This document shows positions 1 to 13,435 of a stretch of 64,000 nucleotides of DNA, one piece after another. Source of the DNA: Cephalopachus bancanus (Eukaryota > Chordata > Mammalia > Primates > Tarsiidae); NCBI GenBank assembly GCA_027257055.1, contig JAPVLO010000054.1:3100001-3164000 (forward strand), written 5' to 3'. Positions within the stretch are counted from its first letter, which is position 1. The number at the start of each line of letters is the position of its first letter. The notes beneath the pieces were generated by a model, which was not told the origin of the DNA, searched no databases, and worked only from the letters and a program-made list of their open reading frames with translations. Both the position numbers and the translations under genes were made by a program.

Positions 1-102
1 AGTCAGTCACTCACCTGGTAAATATCTTTAATGGATAATACACTTATGTTCTTGAGATATACCAGGTTCAGAGCTATTTGGTACTTTGTTTCACACAGGT
101 GG

Positions 103-507
103 TGATAGAGTTTGGATTGTTGTACCTTCTGAAATCTCATGTTGAAATGGAATCCTCAATGTCGGAGATGGGGCCTAGTGAGAGGTGATTAGATCATGAG
201 GGTGGGTCCCTCATGAATGGATTGGTGACATTGTTCTTGTGGGAATGAGTGAGTTCTCATCCTACTGGTTCACCACAAGAGTTGGCTGTTGGAAATAGCC
301 TTCTCTCTCTCTTGCTCCTGCTCCTACGACGTGACGTGCCTGTTCCCTCTCTGCCTTCTGCCATGACTGTGAGGTTCCTGAGGCCTCATCAAAAGCCCAG
401 TGGATGCTGACATCATGCAGAACTATTAGCCAGAATAAACCATTGTTCTTTATGAATTACCCAGCCTCGGGTATTTCTTTATAGCAATGTAAAACAGACT
501 AAATACA
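103..507 (+). mobile_element. MST-type MaLR (ERVL) solo LTR
   Basis: The stretch starts TGATAGAGTTTGGAT and ends ACTAAATACA, the TG...CA-like ends of MST/THE1-class LTRs. Inside are recognisable MaLR landmarks: CAAT..GGAGATGGGGCCTAGTG near 160, TCATGAATGGATTGGTG near 212, GAGTGAGTTCTCATCCTA near 247, and a 3' end with the polyadenylation region AGAATAAACCATTGTTC followed by the usual GGGTATTTCTTTATAGCA block. Flanks GGTGG and GGCAG are a possible decayed 5-bp target duplication. No internal retroviral sequence is attached, so this is a solo LTR left by recombination. Family is confident; the exact subfamily is not. Confidence 0.85.
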
Positions 508-3500
508 GGCAGGCAAAAAAAAAATAAAAAAAGACAAAAGAAGGATAGTATAAGTCATTGATCATATTCTTCTTTCCTCAAAACTAAAATGAATCAATAT
601 GACACGTGTGATGAAAGTTACATGAAAATCAGTTTAAGCTTTCTGGAATTTGGAATTTAAAAACTGATGTTCAAAGGAAATTTCCATATCAATGTTCAGT
701 TCTTTGGACTGTTCTTTAAGTTTGCTTATTCAAATAATAATATATTGGGAGTTACCATATTTGAGAAGAATCCCAAAGAGACGTGACACTGTAAAAAAGA
801 ATTTTAATAGGTAATACCTTAATCATTCTGGCAACCTCTACTTCTTCTCTTTCAACTCCACAAGAGCATTTTAATAGGTTGTTACCTTACTCATTCTACC
901 AGCACTAGCGTTTAGTCTTTCATAAATCAGCAGGAAGCTTTAAAAAAATATCACTCTCTCTCTTGTATCAATGGATTATACTAATGAAATAACCACCAAT
1001 CTACTTTGTCATATAAGCCATATGCATAGTTTTTGGATTAAAAAAAGTAAATGCACTTGGATTTCATGAGTACATACAGCACAATTCTATTTCTCCTTGT
1101 GTGTTTTTAAAAAAATTTTCCATGACACAAGTAGTTCTAAAAGTACCACTTTCCCAAGGGTTTTCTCTGATGTTATAGACAGACAGGAGGGGTTAATTAG
1201 AGCAAGATCTGGCAGACTGATCCAGCCAAAAAAGCAAATCTACCACTAAGGCAGAAAGAGCTATAATTAAAGAATAAATTTAGCCAAGCATGTAGAACCC
1301 AGAATCCAGAAAAAAAACCTGGACAGGCAAGTCACTGGTATCAGTAATATCAAGATGAAACAGGGAGCCATAAAAAGCAACTAAAATGCTAGGAATGGCA
1401 ATGAAGATTAAGGAGGCCAGGAAGCTGGCGTCAGTGAAGTTTGTTAAATAACAAAAGAACCCAAACCATTGGCCTGAAGAATAAGGGTAAACATTAAACC
1501 CTACACAAGTTTAACAGTGGAGATTCCTATACTACAGAAGTTTGGGTTCTGGGCATGCTTTTAGAAACAGTAAATAAGGCGGAAAACAAATCACTAAAAA
1601 ATAGAATATAAGATAAAAAATTTGTCTGAGGAAGAAGGAAGAATCCTTGACAACAACATACTAAATTAGTAACTAGATTAAGATCTCAAATGTGGGTTTT
1701 AGGCTATGTCAACCTGTTCCTTTTTCATTTAAGAATTTGGCTGCATAGAGGGGATAAAATGGACATAGTTAAGGGAAATGGAGAGATTCAGGAGCAAAGA
1801 ACCAGGCAGAATATGCCACTACTAGCACACATCAGAAGACCTGCCAGAGAACACACCTGAAGTCTCAACAAATATTATTTAATAAAGATGTCATATGGTG
1901 TCATGCGGTAGCCAAGAAGTTACAGATCAGTGGCCCTCAGGTCACATATGATTCACTGATGTGTTTTATTGGTCTATATATTATTTTTTTAAATTAAACT
2001 AGGCTATAGCATATAAACATCAGGGTATTTCACATTAATAATAATAAAAAAGGAATTTCTGTTTTCTTTAAAAAGAAAAGTAGAAAGTCCTGACAACATT
2101 GGCTTCAAATTTCCATCTGCCAACACTTTACTGGAGCTGAGTAGCTGCTGATCCCTTTAAACAGAGGATCAGTTTGCAACAGTCTCCACCTTCACTTATA
2201 TGCTTCTCCTGTCAAATCCCAGAGACATTCACAACTCTGCTTTAGATAATGGTGAGAATAAAAAGAAATATTAGGGACTATTGTACACTATGTAATAAGC
2301 TTCCAAAGAATATGAGTATATTCCTGAAATATTATTTGCATTGGACCAAAAACTAAGAAGACAAAACTTGATCTTCACCCTGCATGAATGAGATAAACCC
2401 AGAAAGACTCACAGTAGACATATGCCTGGGAATTTTCCTTGGATATGTAAATGTTAGTTTCGTTTCAACGGTTATATTGTTTATAACTTAAACTTTTGAA
2501 AGTCTATTGGGGTTAATTTTTGGAAAAGAAAATATGGTGAAATGATGAGATGAATATTTTTCCTTGCAATTATTTCATAATACCTCCAATAGGATTAATC
2601 TGGAGAAATAAAGATATTTGATTTTAGGCTCTAGGAATATCTCAGAAGTTAGTAGTGTTGCAATCCAAAATTTTCCAGATTAATTTAACAAAACTGAAAA
2701 AAATCTTAACTTTTCTCTGTGAAATCTGATGATCCCTTGAGAATAATAATACTAAATTCAGATGCAGAATAAACATATCCAAATAATGGTCTGTTCAACA
2801 ATTTCAACATGCCCTGCATTTGTATTTAATAATATCCTCCTCTGGGAATCCAAAAGAAAAATACTTCATCTTTTAGCTTCGAAAAGGGCTGGGAAATGTT
2901 CCAATCTCTTGAAAATTTGCTGAAGAACATTTGCCACAGCATGCTTATATATGCCAATTTAAGTTATGACATATTTTGTAAACTGCAGAGTTTTAAAGAA
3001 AGAACAGCAGAGTTCTTATCAAATAAGAAACAGACATAAAATGTTCTTGTCTTGTATACTATAGTAATTGCTGGAAGCTACATTTTAAATATTCTCCCTT
3101 AGAAAGTAAATCAAATTAGTTTTCTGATGGCTAAGTCACACCTAAATCATTTTTAAAATTCATATAATTTCTTGGTGACCAGAAATTGTCAGTAATTTTA
3201 CAGAAAAGTATAATCACATCACATTGATTTTGGGCTTGGTATTTGCTCTTAATCTTCAATAATTTCCATGAGCAGAATTGATTTCTGATGGTATAACCCT
3301 GGAAAGCAGCACTCCCTAAAGAGATGCACATTTCAGCAGAAAATTGGAGCAATCTGCATTTCAGCACATGCATTTTTGCACGACATACTTTCAAAATCAC
3401 TACAATTCCCAGTCATTATTCCTTTTCTGGAAATATATCATATATACAATATTTCCAGACTAATATATATTCCTCAGAGAAACTCTTGCAATAACCCAAA

Positions 3501-3740
3501 GGAACAAAAATACTTTTAAAAAATTGTAGTACAACGTGAAAAAAAAAATCACCCCAGGAGAGTGAAATGCACATGCTAATATATCTTCAAAAAGGAGAAA
3601 ATGATATTTTGCTATTACAAATCCCTTCTGATAAATGTTTATTGATCTCTTGTTCTAATAACCAAGCATCAGGAAACTCAATCAGAATAGCAATGCAATA
3701 CATGCTTTTGATTTCATGGAATACCTTCTATTAATGGTGG
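508..3740. other. AT-rich noncoding DNA, nothing recognised
   Basis: About 3.2 kb with a short A-rich tract just after the LTR and no repeat family I can name. Open frames are short and have no recognisable domain. It could hold very old, unrecognisable transposon sequence or unannotated conserved noncoding elements; sequence alone does not say. A T-rich tract lies at about 3743-3767. Confidence 0.5.
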
Positions 3741-3884
3741 GTTTTTTTTTTTCTTTTTCTTTTTTTGGCTCTCTGGTACTTTAAGTGATATATGGAGCTG
3801 TTTCCAATGGAGCTGAAGAGCAAGGGAGTTGGCAGGCAGCAGTTCGTGCTGTTATGGTCACTGGCAACAGACACGCCTACATGT

Positions 3885-4075
3885 GGGGCCTGGATCTGCC
3901 ACACTTCAATTCACACCTCTACTCCTCAGCCCCCGCATACATAAATTAGGGATAAGCCACCCTCTGGGGTTACTGTAGAGGTGAAATGAAATAAGATAAT
4001 GAATGCAAATCACTAGGCACAGTCTTCAACACATGGTAAGGACACAGAAAATGAGAATGATCACAGCTGTTATTA
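3885..4075 (+). repeat. MIR SINE, sense
   Basis: Order of landmarks follows MIR: CTGGATCTGCCACACTTCA (tRNA-derived/core), a decayed GGGATAAGCCACC segment, GGTTACTGTAGAGGTGAAATG (the GTTGTGAGGATTAAATGAG block), then GCAAATCACTAGGCACAGT and CAACACATGGTAAGGACAC (the CAGTGCCTGGCACATAGTAAG block). Heavily diverged, as expected for this ancient mammalian SINE. Confidence 0.75.
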
Positions 4076-4205
4076 GTATATTTTTCAAGAAAAAAATACA
4101 TCTTTGAGTTATATCTGCTAAATGGTATTCTTGACAAGCAATGGCATGCACATAGCTGCATTCTCACTAAAGCTTTAGGTAAGAACTGATGGTTGCACAT
4201 ATGTA

Positions 4206-4257
4206 AACGTATGTATATATGTATGTGTGTGTCTATATGTATATACATATATATATA
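4206..4257. repeat. TA/TATG-rich microsatellite
   Basis: Imperfect alternation of TATG, TGTG and TATA units ending in an uninterrupted ATATATATATA run. Purely simple sequence. Confidence 0.9.
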
Positions 4258-4629
4258 GAAAGACACCTGTGTATAGAACTTAACTATATTCTAGATTTTA
4301 CAGTTTGCATAAAGTAAATGTGCCTCAAGAAATAAGCCAACCACTTAAGAACCTGGCAGGGAGAACTAGATAGCCCTAAAAACTATAACATGTGGAACCA
4401 AAACAAAAGTATTGAAATAGCTATAAGCAGAAGCAAGAAAAAAATATTCAAAAACTAAAACAACTTTTAAATGGGAGGTTCAGGTAAAGGAATAGTGATC
4501 TGGCTAACAACAAAGAGACTAACCCTTTCTTAGCATGTAAGATGCATTTCATGGAAAGAAATGTGATCACAAAAGCATAGGTTCCTACATGCTGATTGCT
4601 GGCATTCGCCAAGTGGGCGTATGCACAAT

Positions 4630-4770
4630 AATAATCGTGATACTAATATTAATAGTGTGTATATTTGTTGAGCATTTACTGTATGCCAGGAATGGTCCTG
4701 AGAGCTCTGATGAGCAAATGGAATATTCTCTGACTGTAGCCACATTAGACACTGAGGTAAGTGTGCTAGC
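4630..4770 (-). repeat. MIR SINE, antisense
   Basis: TTGTTGAGCATTTACTGTAT followed by GCCAGGAATGGTCCTGAG is the reverse complement of the conserved 3' portion of MIR (consensus TTGAGCGCTTACTATGTGCCAGGCACTGTTC). The rest of the core is weak. Confidence 0.6.
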
Positions 4771-5533
4771 CCTATCCCCTGCTGACTAAACAGTGGCAGG
4801 ATGTATACCATCAGAGGGGAGGAAGAAGCAAAATGCACAGTAGAAGGTGGCTGCCAGAGTGACAACAGAGCAAGGACAGCTTCTGCCAGGCTGAATCTAA
4901 GCAATGACTAGCAGGTCTTAAAATATGTAAAGAAAAGAAAGAAACAGAAACTTAGAATCACTAGGCACTGACATTTGTCCTCTTCCCTCTCTTTCTTTTG
5001 AAAACCTCTTTAAGAACCCTGAACTTTAAATCATTTACTTAGGATGTTCATTCTTCTTAAAATGTCTAAATAACATGCTTTGAATCTGGCCATGAAAGAT
5101 GTAAGAATGTTTAAAGTAGCTATTTCGCTATACTCTCTGGATTTTGGAACGTCTTGCTGTATTCCTAAATTACAGAAAAGAATTTACACTGCAGGGATGG
5201 AGACGTAGTTACATTTTATTCAAGGGAATACGCCATTTTGGAGCCAATGTCCCTAGAAGCCTCACACAGAAGCCATGTAACAAGAAACAGACCTGATCAG
5301 CTCCCATTTGTGCTTCGTGGTCATCCATCAGCCTATCTGGTGATTCATTTGTTTCTGCTTTGCTGGCCCCACCTTCTTCCTGCCCTGAAAATATGGGTAT
5401 ACTCCAGGCCCAGATTTAGCTTTTTGTCTTTCCCCATGTCTTCCTAATGGACAGGTACTCTATTTACCTGCCTAGCTTAGCATATTCTTCACTTGTGGCA
5501 GTAGAACCTTGAAGTTCTTTAAATCCATCCTTA
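4771..5533. other. Unique noncoding DNA
   Basis: No repeat family or gene recognised. The final 13 bases (AAATCCATCCTTA) are the left copy of the target-site duplication of the following Alu. Confidence 0.5.
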
Positions 5534-5822
5534 GGCCACGCATGGTGGCTCATGCCTGATATCCCAGTACTTTGGGAGGTTGAAGCTGAGCCCAGGGGTT
5601 CCAAACCAGCCTGGGCAACTTGGTAAGATGCCTCTCTACAATAAGTCAACAAATTAGCTGTGGTGCGCACCTGTGGTTCCAGCTACTTGGAAGGCTGAGG
5701 CAGAAAGACTACCAGAGCCAAGCAGTTTGAGGCTGCAGTGACCGTGGGTATGCCACTATACTCCAGCCTAGGTGACAGAGTGAGACTTCTACTAAAAATA
5801 AATAAATAAAATAAAATGAAAC
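5534..5822 (+). mobile_element. Old dimeric Alu (AluJ-like), sense
   Basis: Full dimer: head GGCCACGCATGGTGGCTCAT, left-arm B-box region GGGGTTCCAAACCAGCC, middle linker CTCTACAATAAGTC, right arm GAGGCTGCAGTGACCGTG and CTCCAGCCTAGGTGACAGAG, and an A-rich tail with AAATA units. Exact 13-bp target duplications AAATCCATCCTTA lie at 5521-5533 and 5823-5835. The right arm keeps a GCAGTGACCGTGGGTATGCC reading nearer the AluJ ancestor than the other copies here, so it is probably older. Confidence 0.93.
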
Positions 5823-5835
5823 AAATCCATCCTTA

Positions 5836-6989
5836 TACTTTTTCCCTTTTAGGTTTTGTTTAACTGTATTTTACTGGGCATTATATTACCCCTGAATCTA
5901 GCTTGGACCCAGTTAATCAGAATCACAGTGTTTGGTTCAGGGATGGTGAAATGTTCCAAGTTTTTCCAGGTAGAGTGAATCCCAGTATTTACTCAAAATT
6001 TGGTGAAAAAATTGGAGTTGTCTTTCTGCAGGGATGTCTAAGCTGGTGGAATGTGCCAGAAAATTCAAGAGTTCATCGAGAAAAAAGTTAGCACAAAACA
6101 AAGTTGAGAGTTAGATATCCCTAACCATGTAAACATATTGATCCAGACTTGCCTAAAGCCAGTCCTGTTCCTGGATTATTCTGTTACATGACCCATTACA
6201 TTCAATCTTTAAGTTAGTTTCTGCTGAGTTTCTATCACTTCCAACCCAAAGTATTCTGGTTACAAAGAGTAGTTTCTGTTCAATAACTATGTATTGAGAT
6301 AAGCATATGCCAGGCATTTTGCTAAGTGCTGTGAATCTCCGACACACACTATGACTTTGCCTCTCACCTGCATGTGATATTCTCTCTAATCTACTACACA
6401 AGTTCTGCTATACCTGAAATTCATTTGCACATCTCCAGTTTCTTTGATGGACATTTCTAGGTGGTCCACTGATGCTGTAAATCCAAACCTTGTAACACAA
6501 CACAAATCATCTTCTTTGGGAAAACAAAAGTCAAAATTCTCCACTGGAATTTGCTATTTCAGTCAATGACTCTATCATTTTCCCAAGGCTTAACACCTAA
6601 GAATTTTGCTTTGTGCTATCTTAGACTCTATGCCCAATCAGTTATCTTGTCCTGTCTACTAACTGCTCAAAATTCATCTCATTTTTCTCTTCATGCAAAT
6701 GTCTTTCATTTTATTTTTTTGAAATTTTTATTTATACTTGGGATACTTTACGACTTGATTATTTTTTCCTCCCTCCTATCTCATTCTACACAGAGTTTTC
6801 AAATTAATCTTTATAAATATTGATTATTTGATGTCAAAATCCTACCCTGAAAGTTTCAATAGCTTTCCAAATATTCCAACAATTTAGATGATGTTAGAGT
6901 CTCTCCCTTACTTGCTAGTTACCCAACTTCATATCTAACTATTTCCAATAACAAAATGCCTTCACCAAACTAATCTATCTATCACTCCT
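5836..6989. other. Unique noncoding DNA with a MIR scrap
   Basis: Mostly unassigned. The reading GCATATGCCAGGCATTTTGC near 6303 resembles the MIR 3' block in antisense, but too little is left to bound it. Confidence 0.4.
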
Positions 6990-7215
6990 AAAATAATGCT
7001 AACTTTTCTTTCTTAGTTCATCTTCTAGGATTGGATTCCCATTTTTCTGTCTTCTACTCTTCCTTCAATTCCTAGTCCATGTCCTGCTTTCTCTATGAAG
7101 TAGTTTCCAAACTCCATAGCCCTCTTCAATGAACCTTCCGAAGTTGAATGATCTGTAGTGTTCATCTGGATATCATATAGAATATCTCATATTTTTGTTG
7201 CTATATGACCTTTAT
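6990..7215 (+). repeat. Possible L2 LINE 3' region, sense
   Basis: TGCTTTCTCTATGAAGTAGT and nearby AACCTTCCGAAG resemble the L2 block reading '...GTGAAGCCTTCCCTGAC', followed by a run that could match the L2 TATTTATTTGTCTGT area. Weak, diverged match. Confidence 0.4.
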
Positions 7216-8009
7216 ATAGCCTATCTACCACACTATCTCAACACATGAGATCATGTCCACATGTTACCTAGAAGTGCAGTATACTCATATTGTAAAGCAC
7301 AACAATGCTTAAACATATTTTATGGTTATGGTACTGAAAAATATCACTTTATTCGACTGTTCTCTTGTTGAATGTCAGATTATGCACCACAAACAGAGTG
7401 CTAAGCAAAAAGTAGGCACTGTCTCTGACCTCATGGGATTTGTGAAAAGGGAAAACTTACAATCAAGTAATCATACAAAAAAATAAATAAACAGCATGTG
7501 AAAAGTTTTAAGAAGAAGAGGCCTGTGGTGGGTTCTTGGGGCGATAGTGATGTCTTCCCTGAAGAAGTAGAAAATCAAAGCGATTTATTGCTTTAGTTTT
7601 TATTTAACTTAAGACACTTAATTGGGTAAATTTTTCCCTTGTTTGCAAGTGTAATTATGAGCAGGACGGCATATTTAAAGAAAAAAAACACTATGGAAAT
7701 TTTGTAAATAATATGGAAAATAATATTGGACTAAATGGATCTAAGTTTGTAATCTAGACATACTAGAAGTATTTTCTAGGCCATTATTTCCTCATTCACA
7801 TAATGAAATGGAGCTATAACTGATGACAGTCTACACAATATCCATAGTCTCCCTTTTCCATTTCAAATGGAACCTCAGTTTTAGGAAGTTGACCATCCCC
7901 TATCATGGGGCTCAGGAAAGTAGACCCTAATACCCAACTTCAAAGACAGTCAGAATCTCTTTATACCAATCATGGTAATTCTACATGAGGCCCAACTGTG
8001 AAAAGAGTG
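7216..8009. other. AT-rich noncoding DNA
   Basis: Nothing assignable. CTCTGACCTCATGGGATTTG near 7422 recalls a block common in old mammalian repeats, not enough for a call. Confidence 0.35.
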
Positions 8010-8308
8010 TCTTTGCTGGAAAGAACCTGGGAAAAGAATATTTCCTCTTGAAAACAAAGTGCAAGAAAGAAAGGCTCTCATGGCTTTCTCTGAGCATGGA
8101 GGGCTTGGCTGCTGCAGCCATCTGGTTGCCAATCAGAGCAGAAAACCAAATCCATATGCCAGAGAACTTCAAGGAAATTGTCATACTGTACCCAGGGTCC
8201 AGCCTACTTCAGAAATCTTTGTGTGAGATGATAAATAAGTGTCCTTGTTTAAACCAGTCTGAGGCAGAGTTTTTTGTGACATGCAGCCAAAAGCACCCTG
8301 ACTGATAC
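8010..8308 (+). mobile_element. Possible MLT1-like MaLR LTR, 3' part
   Basis: The end reads GAGATGATAAATAAGTGTCC then GCAGCCAAAAGCACCCTGAC TGATAC. This matches the way old MaLR LTRs end: an ATAAA signal, a short pyrimidine/GT region, then ...CCTGACTGATACA. The upstream part is not clearly alignable by eye. An open frame of about 106 codons across it is chance. Confidence 0.45.
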
Positions 8309-11300
8309 TTGAAAGATTCTGGATTGCTCAAGCCCTTACAGTTCTAAAATTCTGTTTCTCAATGTTTACATGATCTATTTTGGTAAAAAGTTATGAGCCA
8401 TGAAATCAATTCCTTAAACCTAGAAATTAAAAGACTTGTTTGCCAAGTGAAGTGTATGATTTAGGTAATTCCCAACTTTTCCCAGTTAAAATGTATGTAA
8501 AGATAGAATTCCACTAATTACTTGTATTTTTAAAATTCTGTGTGCTCATATAAATTATTGTCACTGCTTATACTTGGCACTAAATATTTATTTAACTGAA
8601 TGTAAAGCATTAAGATGTGCTGGAAGGCCATTACATTATTGAACAAAATTTTTTTATCATGTACCTATTTTAAAATTATCACTACATCTGCAGTTGTGAA
8701 AACAGAAACTACTCTAATTCCAACAGACCAAGTCAGTATTATTTGGGACATTTGAACTTCAATTACATTTCTCTCAGTCCATCAAAAGAACCAGAATCCA
8801 AATGTCTGTCACATTTTTAATCCAGGCAAAAGAACAGATATCTTGATCTATATTTTGATTGCTTTCTGTCCCTCAGGTAATATGAATCTGGTTTCAATGA
8901 AAACCCCAGATTTTCTTCCCAAGTCACTTCTTTAATTCTAATTTTAGTCTAAAGAAATAATGACTTCGTTGCTTTCCATCTTTATACAATATCTGAAATC
9001 ATTATGAATACAAATCAACTTATCCGAGGCCAGTCAGGTACTTCAGCTCAATTAAGTATAAATCCAAATTCTCTAAGGAAAAGCGCTGAATTAATTAATT
9101 TTTCATTACATCGTTTTTTACTGCTATGTATGGTGCTGTTATTGTTTTACTAGTAGTCTGATTACAAATTCACCTTGTTAGGTTGGCTGGTTTCCTCTTA
9201 CTGAATTGCCTGGTGAAAAGGTTAAATAGAATAGTAAATTCGGTGCTCTATAGGAAGGTTTGGATCAGGCTGAGAGTACTTAGTCCATAGTTCAATAATT
9301 TTCCTTATGACTAGTAATTAATACAAAAATCTATTTTTTGCACACCATGCAAAAAAGGTATACATTGGATATCATTATGAGTGATATGTGGAAAATTAGA
9401 CTATTTTATAGGTATATGAAATATAAAAACGACTGCATTTTGTGAGGAAAATTATGTTAGAAAACTGATAAACTTGTAAATCAAAAGAAACACTTAGAAA
9501 AATTAATTACTGCTTCCACTATAGAATTTATTTAAATGATCTATTCAAATTCAAATAGTAAAATATTGAATATAGTGTGTGTATATATATTTATATGCAT
9601 ATATATATGTTATGTGTATATAGATATATACTACACAGTTAGATCTTACATTTCTTTTATTTGCAACTGCCACTCAGTTGAAACATTAAGCTCGTGAGGA
9701 TGAACTGACAGATTAATCCATAACGATGATAGTTTTTGCTGCCCTTTCAAAAACATGGCAAAACTTTTCTTTCAAGCTCTTTGATTTACAACACAGAAAC
9801 AAGATGCGACCGTTCCTATCACAGAATTTTTGAGAAGAAAAATAACTGCAAATCTTTTGATGCATAATAATATGAAAGAAATCTTAAGTCCCTTTGACAC
9901 AACACATTTTGCACTTACAAAGATTAAAGGGATGCAAAACTCGAAAGTTTCCATCCTGATGGGCATGTCTACTGTCTGGCTATCTCCCCATCTCTGTGAT
10001 GAAAATGAGTTGAAACAGGGGTTTTGAATGCTTCAAAGCAAACATGAAGTACCATATAGCAAAGAAGGCCTCCCTTCTCTGGCCAACTCTGACTTCTCTG
10101 TGACTTACTGATCAGGTTCATAAAGCAGAATTGGCGCATAATTGGCTTGGAGATGAATGAAATATGTAACATACAATTCGGAGGTTAAATAAAACTCTTT
10201 AATCTCAAAATTAGACGGGACACCTTGTGGTATAAAGAGTCTATTGGGAAACCAAAAAAAGATTATTTCTTTTTCCCATCACAAATTAAACCAGAGAAAA
10301 GAAACGTGTAATCTAAAAAAAAATCAACCTTATAAAACAGCTGTATTCGAATTTCATCAGCACACAAGATTTACAAGGAATAAAACTGCTCACAATTTGT
10401 AGTTTTGTAATCTCTGGGGGCATTTAGTGAAAAAGTTTTTCCTTTCCAGAAAACGGTGGTTAACTCTGAAATAATTGACTTGACTTTTGTTCTCATGAGC
10501 GATATGGTGCCATTGCTTGCACAAACCTAAGTGAGAATACTTACATGATTTCTATAGTCTCCATGCTTTGCCATACTAATATTGACACCTGTAACTCTCT
10601 GAAGGGTGGAAAATCTAAAATGGGCAGCATTTTTCAAGTGAATTCTACTAAACTGGTATAGAAGAATTGCTAAAATGTCTGCCAGTGAATTTAACTGTGA
10701 ATGAGTTTCCCTGGCGGGTTGGTTTGATAATCATACATGGCTCACCTCCTGCCAGATTCCCTTTCATTGTTTCATTCTTTGTTTTTGCATGCTTCCAATC
10801 CAACCAACAATTGTTGCCAGTTTTGGGGTTTTACTTTATTCCAGACATTACATGAGGAGTTTAATATTATCATCTGAAGACTTGCAATTCCTAGTCTATT
10901 AGAAGGTAAATACCATAAAATAGTGCACTCAGATTCCAGGCTTACTTAATTTTTTGTTTGTTTATGATTAACTCAATGTCTCATGCTTATAGTTAATATT
11001 TAGAAAGACTGGAGACAACTTTCAGCATCTGGTAACTGATTTGCTCAAGATGGAGGAGAAACATTGACATGAACCACAAAACCTTCATACACATTTTAAG
11101 TAAACGTATGTCTTCTGTTTCAAATATTTAAGAACTAGAAGCCCAAACTTCACCTGCATGCAACTTACTTATATAGTAAATCCTCACTTGTACCCCACAA
11201 CTCAATAAAATAAGATGCCAGATGTTGATTCTTAGCAGGATTATATGTGTATATTTTCTGGAGTATACTGATTAACTACTATGTTATCTCTTCCCAATAA

Positions 11301-12027
11301 ATAAATTCCTAAGAAAAAAACTTTTAGCTTAAATAGTTAAAAGGGGGGGGGTGTAATATTTTCATTCTTTCTGTGTGCCTAAGGTTTCTTCATATAAATT
11401 GAATCCTATTTACTTACTATTCAATCACCCATGATATCAGCGTCCTTAGCGAACTAGATCATGGTGTTTAGATTTAAAACATGCAACTATAAAGGAACAT
11501 TGCACACTTCAACTGGGAGCTTGACTGATACAACTAGCTGTCCAAATGACACAAACCCTTGCAAGTGGTGTTTCCTCTTGTAAGTCAACCCATTCACACG
11601 AAGAGTTTGTGGCTAATCAAATGACTTTAAGAGGATTGACACAGTAGAGAAACAGCAATCCACAACTTCCTGCCAGGGCTTGATTCTGACAGAGTAAAGA
11701 AGCAACTTGCTTATATCCCTGCCAATTTGTGAAACAGGTGCCTGAACCGCCCAAAGGAAAACATGACACAATTCTATATTGAAGCGTGAAAAGCATGCAG
11801 TGCAATTTGTTGTCTACCACGTGTTTGAAACTATGAGAATCTATTATGAGCTGGGACACATGGGCCCATGTGTGTGTACCACATGAGGCAGTTAGAAAAG
11901 CTGTCCCTTGTTTAAGATGTATTGCCAAAATAAGTACTCAGGGAGAATGAAATCTGTCTATAGTGATAAACAAAAGGCAATATGTAATAACATAAAAGGA
12001 GGGAAAGCAGTGTAGGAAAGAGTTCTA
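8309..12027. other. Long AT-rich stretch, mostly unassigned
   Basis: About 3.7 kb with no gene and no clear element. It contains a TA microsatellite (listed separately) and a run of nine or more G near 11343. No splice-flanked coding block or conserved protein motif was found in any frame. Confidence 0.5.
9568..9642. repeat. TG/TA microsatellite
   Basis: TATAGTGTGTGTATATATAT followed by more TATA/TATG units up to GATATATAC. Simple sequence. Confidence 0.9.
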
Positions 12028-12165
12028 GTTATGTATTCTGTCAGCACCTTAGCTGTCTCATCTATGAAATTGACAGTAATAATACTAACACCGGGGTATG
12101 AGGCCGGAAGACATAGGGCACAGAGGGGGCTTTGCACACACTGTGTACCTAGTACTAGTTCTTCC
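12028..12165 (+). repeat. MIR SINE fragment, sense
   Basis: AGCTGTCTCATCTATGAAAT then GACAGTAATAATACTAACACC follows the MIR order TTTCCTCATCTGTAAAATGG, GGATAATAATAGTACCTACC. The 3' end is eroded. Confidence 0.6.
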
Positions 12166-12661
12166 ACTTTCTCCCCCTCTTCTTACAACTATTACTATAA
12201 TAAAGTGACTCAAGGCTTTTGAATGGCCCAACAAAGGAGATGTGTTTCCCACCCCTTAACTAATTTTTCAGTTTCATTTCCTCATGGATGGAATTTTGCA
12301 CAGTCACTTGTCAGAAATAGAAAGGCAGAGTGCTTTTTGAAGCTGAGAAATGCACAAACTGCCAGACAGAAGGGATAGGGTGTCCCTGTTTGCTTTGGAA
12401 AGAATTCCAGCAAACAGCCTCCCTTACTGTAGTAAGCAGGGAGACACAGCACATTCAGGGAGAAAACAACTGACAAAATCATCCATCAAAGTCTGAGACT
12501 GCTTTAGGGAATTCACCAGTCTCCATGAAAGATCTCTGCCCTTTCATGACAGGTTATTCCATCACTCTGAGACACTCTTTGCACTTTCCCATTGGTTAAA
12601 CTCATTCTCAGATCAGTGATCCAATTCAGGTTTCAGGCAATCATTCACTCTTAGTTCTTTC

Positions 12662-12955
12662 TTTCTTTCTTTTTTCCTGAGTTGGAGTCTCACTCTGTCG
12701 CCCAGACTGGAGTGCAGTGGCTGCTCCCGGCCACCACAGCCTCGACCTGCTGGGCTCTGGCGATCCTTCCGCCTCAGCCTTTCAAGTAACCGGAATTACA
12801 GGCATGTGCTACCACGCCCGGCTGAGTTTTTGATTTATTGTAGAGATGAGGTCTCGCCAAGTTGCCCAGGCGGGTCTCGAACCCGCGGTCTCAGGCAATC
12901 CACTCACCTCAGCCTCCCAAAGGCGCGGGATTACAGCCTGAGCCACCAAGCCCAG
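12662..12955 (-). mobile_element. Dimeric Alu, antisense, lineage-type
   Basis: Reads on the minus strand as a full dimer with the shared features of the local Alu lineage: GCGGG TTCGAGA CCCGC in the left arm, CTACAATAAATC linker, and right arm GGCCGGGAGCAGCC. The T-rich tail (CTTTCTTTCTTTTTTCC on plus) is at the left. Exact 16-bp target duplications CACTCTTAGTTCTTTC lie at 12646-12661 and 12956-12971, fixing the ends. Confidence 0.95.
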
Positions 12956-13189
12956 CACTCTTAGTTCTTTCAAATACCATGAATATATGCACTGCTAAAT
13001 ACTAGCTTATCATACAGGTTTTCCCAATATTCTCAATCTGTGGTCTTTTTTTATGCCACCAAATATTCATTTTTCTGTCTTGCCACAGGCAAAACAAATT
13101 TAGATTATTTTTGCCCTCCCAAAGTATATTGAATAAATTTGCCTTCTGCAACATGCTATACAGGGCAGGATGGGGGGGGGGATAAAATC

Positions 13190-13350
13190 AGAGTAGCCCT
13201 GGAAGGAGAGGGAAAAGTTTCACTTTTGCCATTTACTACCTGTGAGACTCACGGATATCAGTACACCTTCCAGGATCTCAGTTTTCTTCTCTAAAATTAA
13301 AATACTCTAGGTGTTGAGAAGTATGTAAATAAATGTGAATATGTTCTAAG
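13190..13350 (+). repeat. MIR SINE, sense
   Basis: TTTTGCCATTTACTACCTGT GAGACTC matches the MIR TCTGCCACTTACTAGCTGTGTGAC block, and CAGGATCTCAGTTTTCTTCT the following CTCAGTTTCCTCATC block. Confidence 0.7.
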
Positions 13351-13435
13351 TTATGAAGCATTATCCAACATAAGATATCACTTATGCTTTTAAATTATCA
13401 ATGTGCTACCTGGAATACAAAGAAGACAAATATGC

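Noticed and set aside
7985..8305. 106-codon frame
   Set aside because: Lies over an MLT1-like LTR end; no protein motif.
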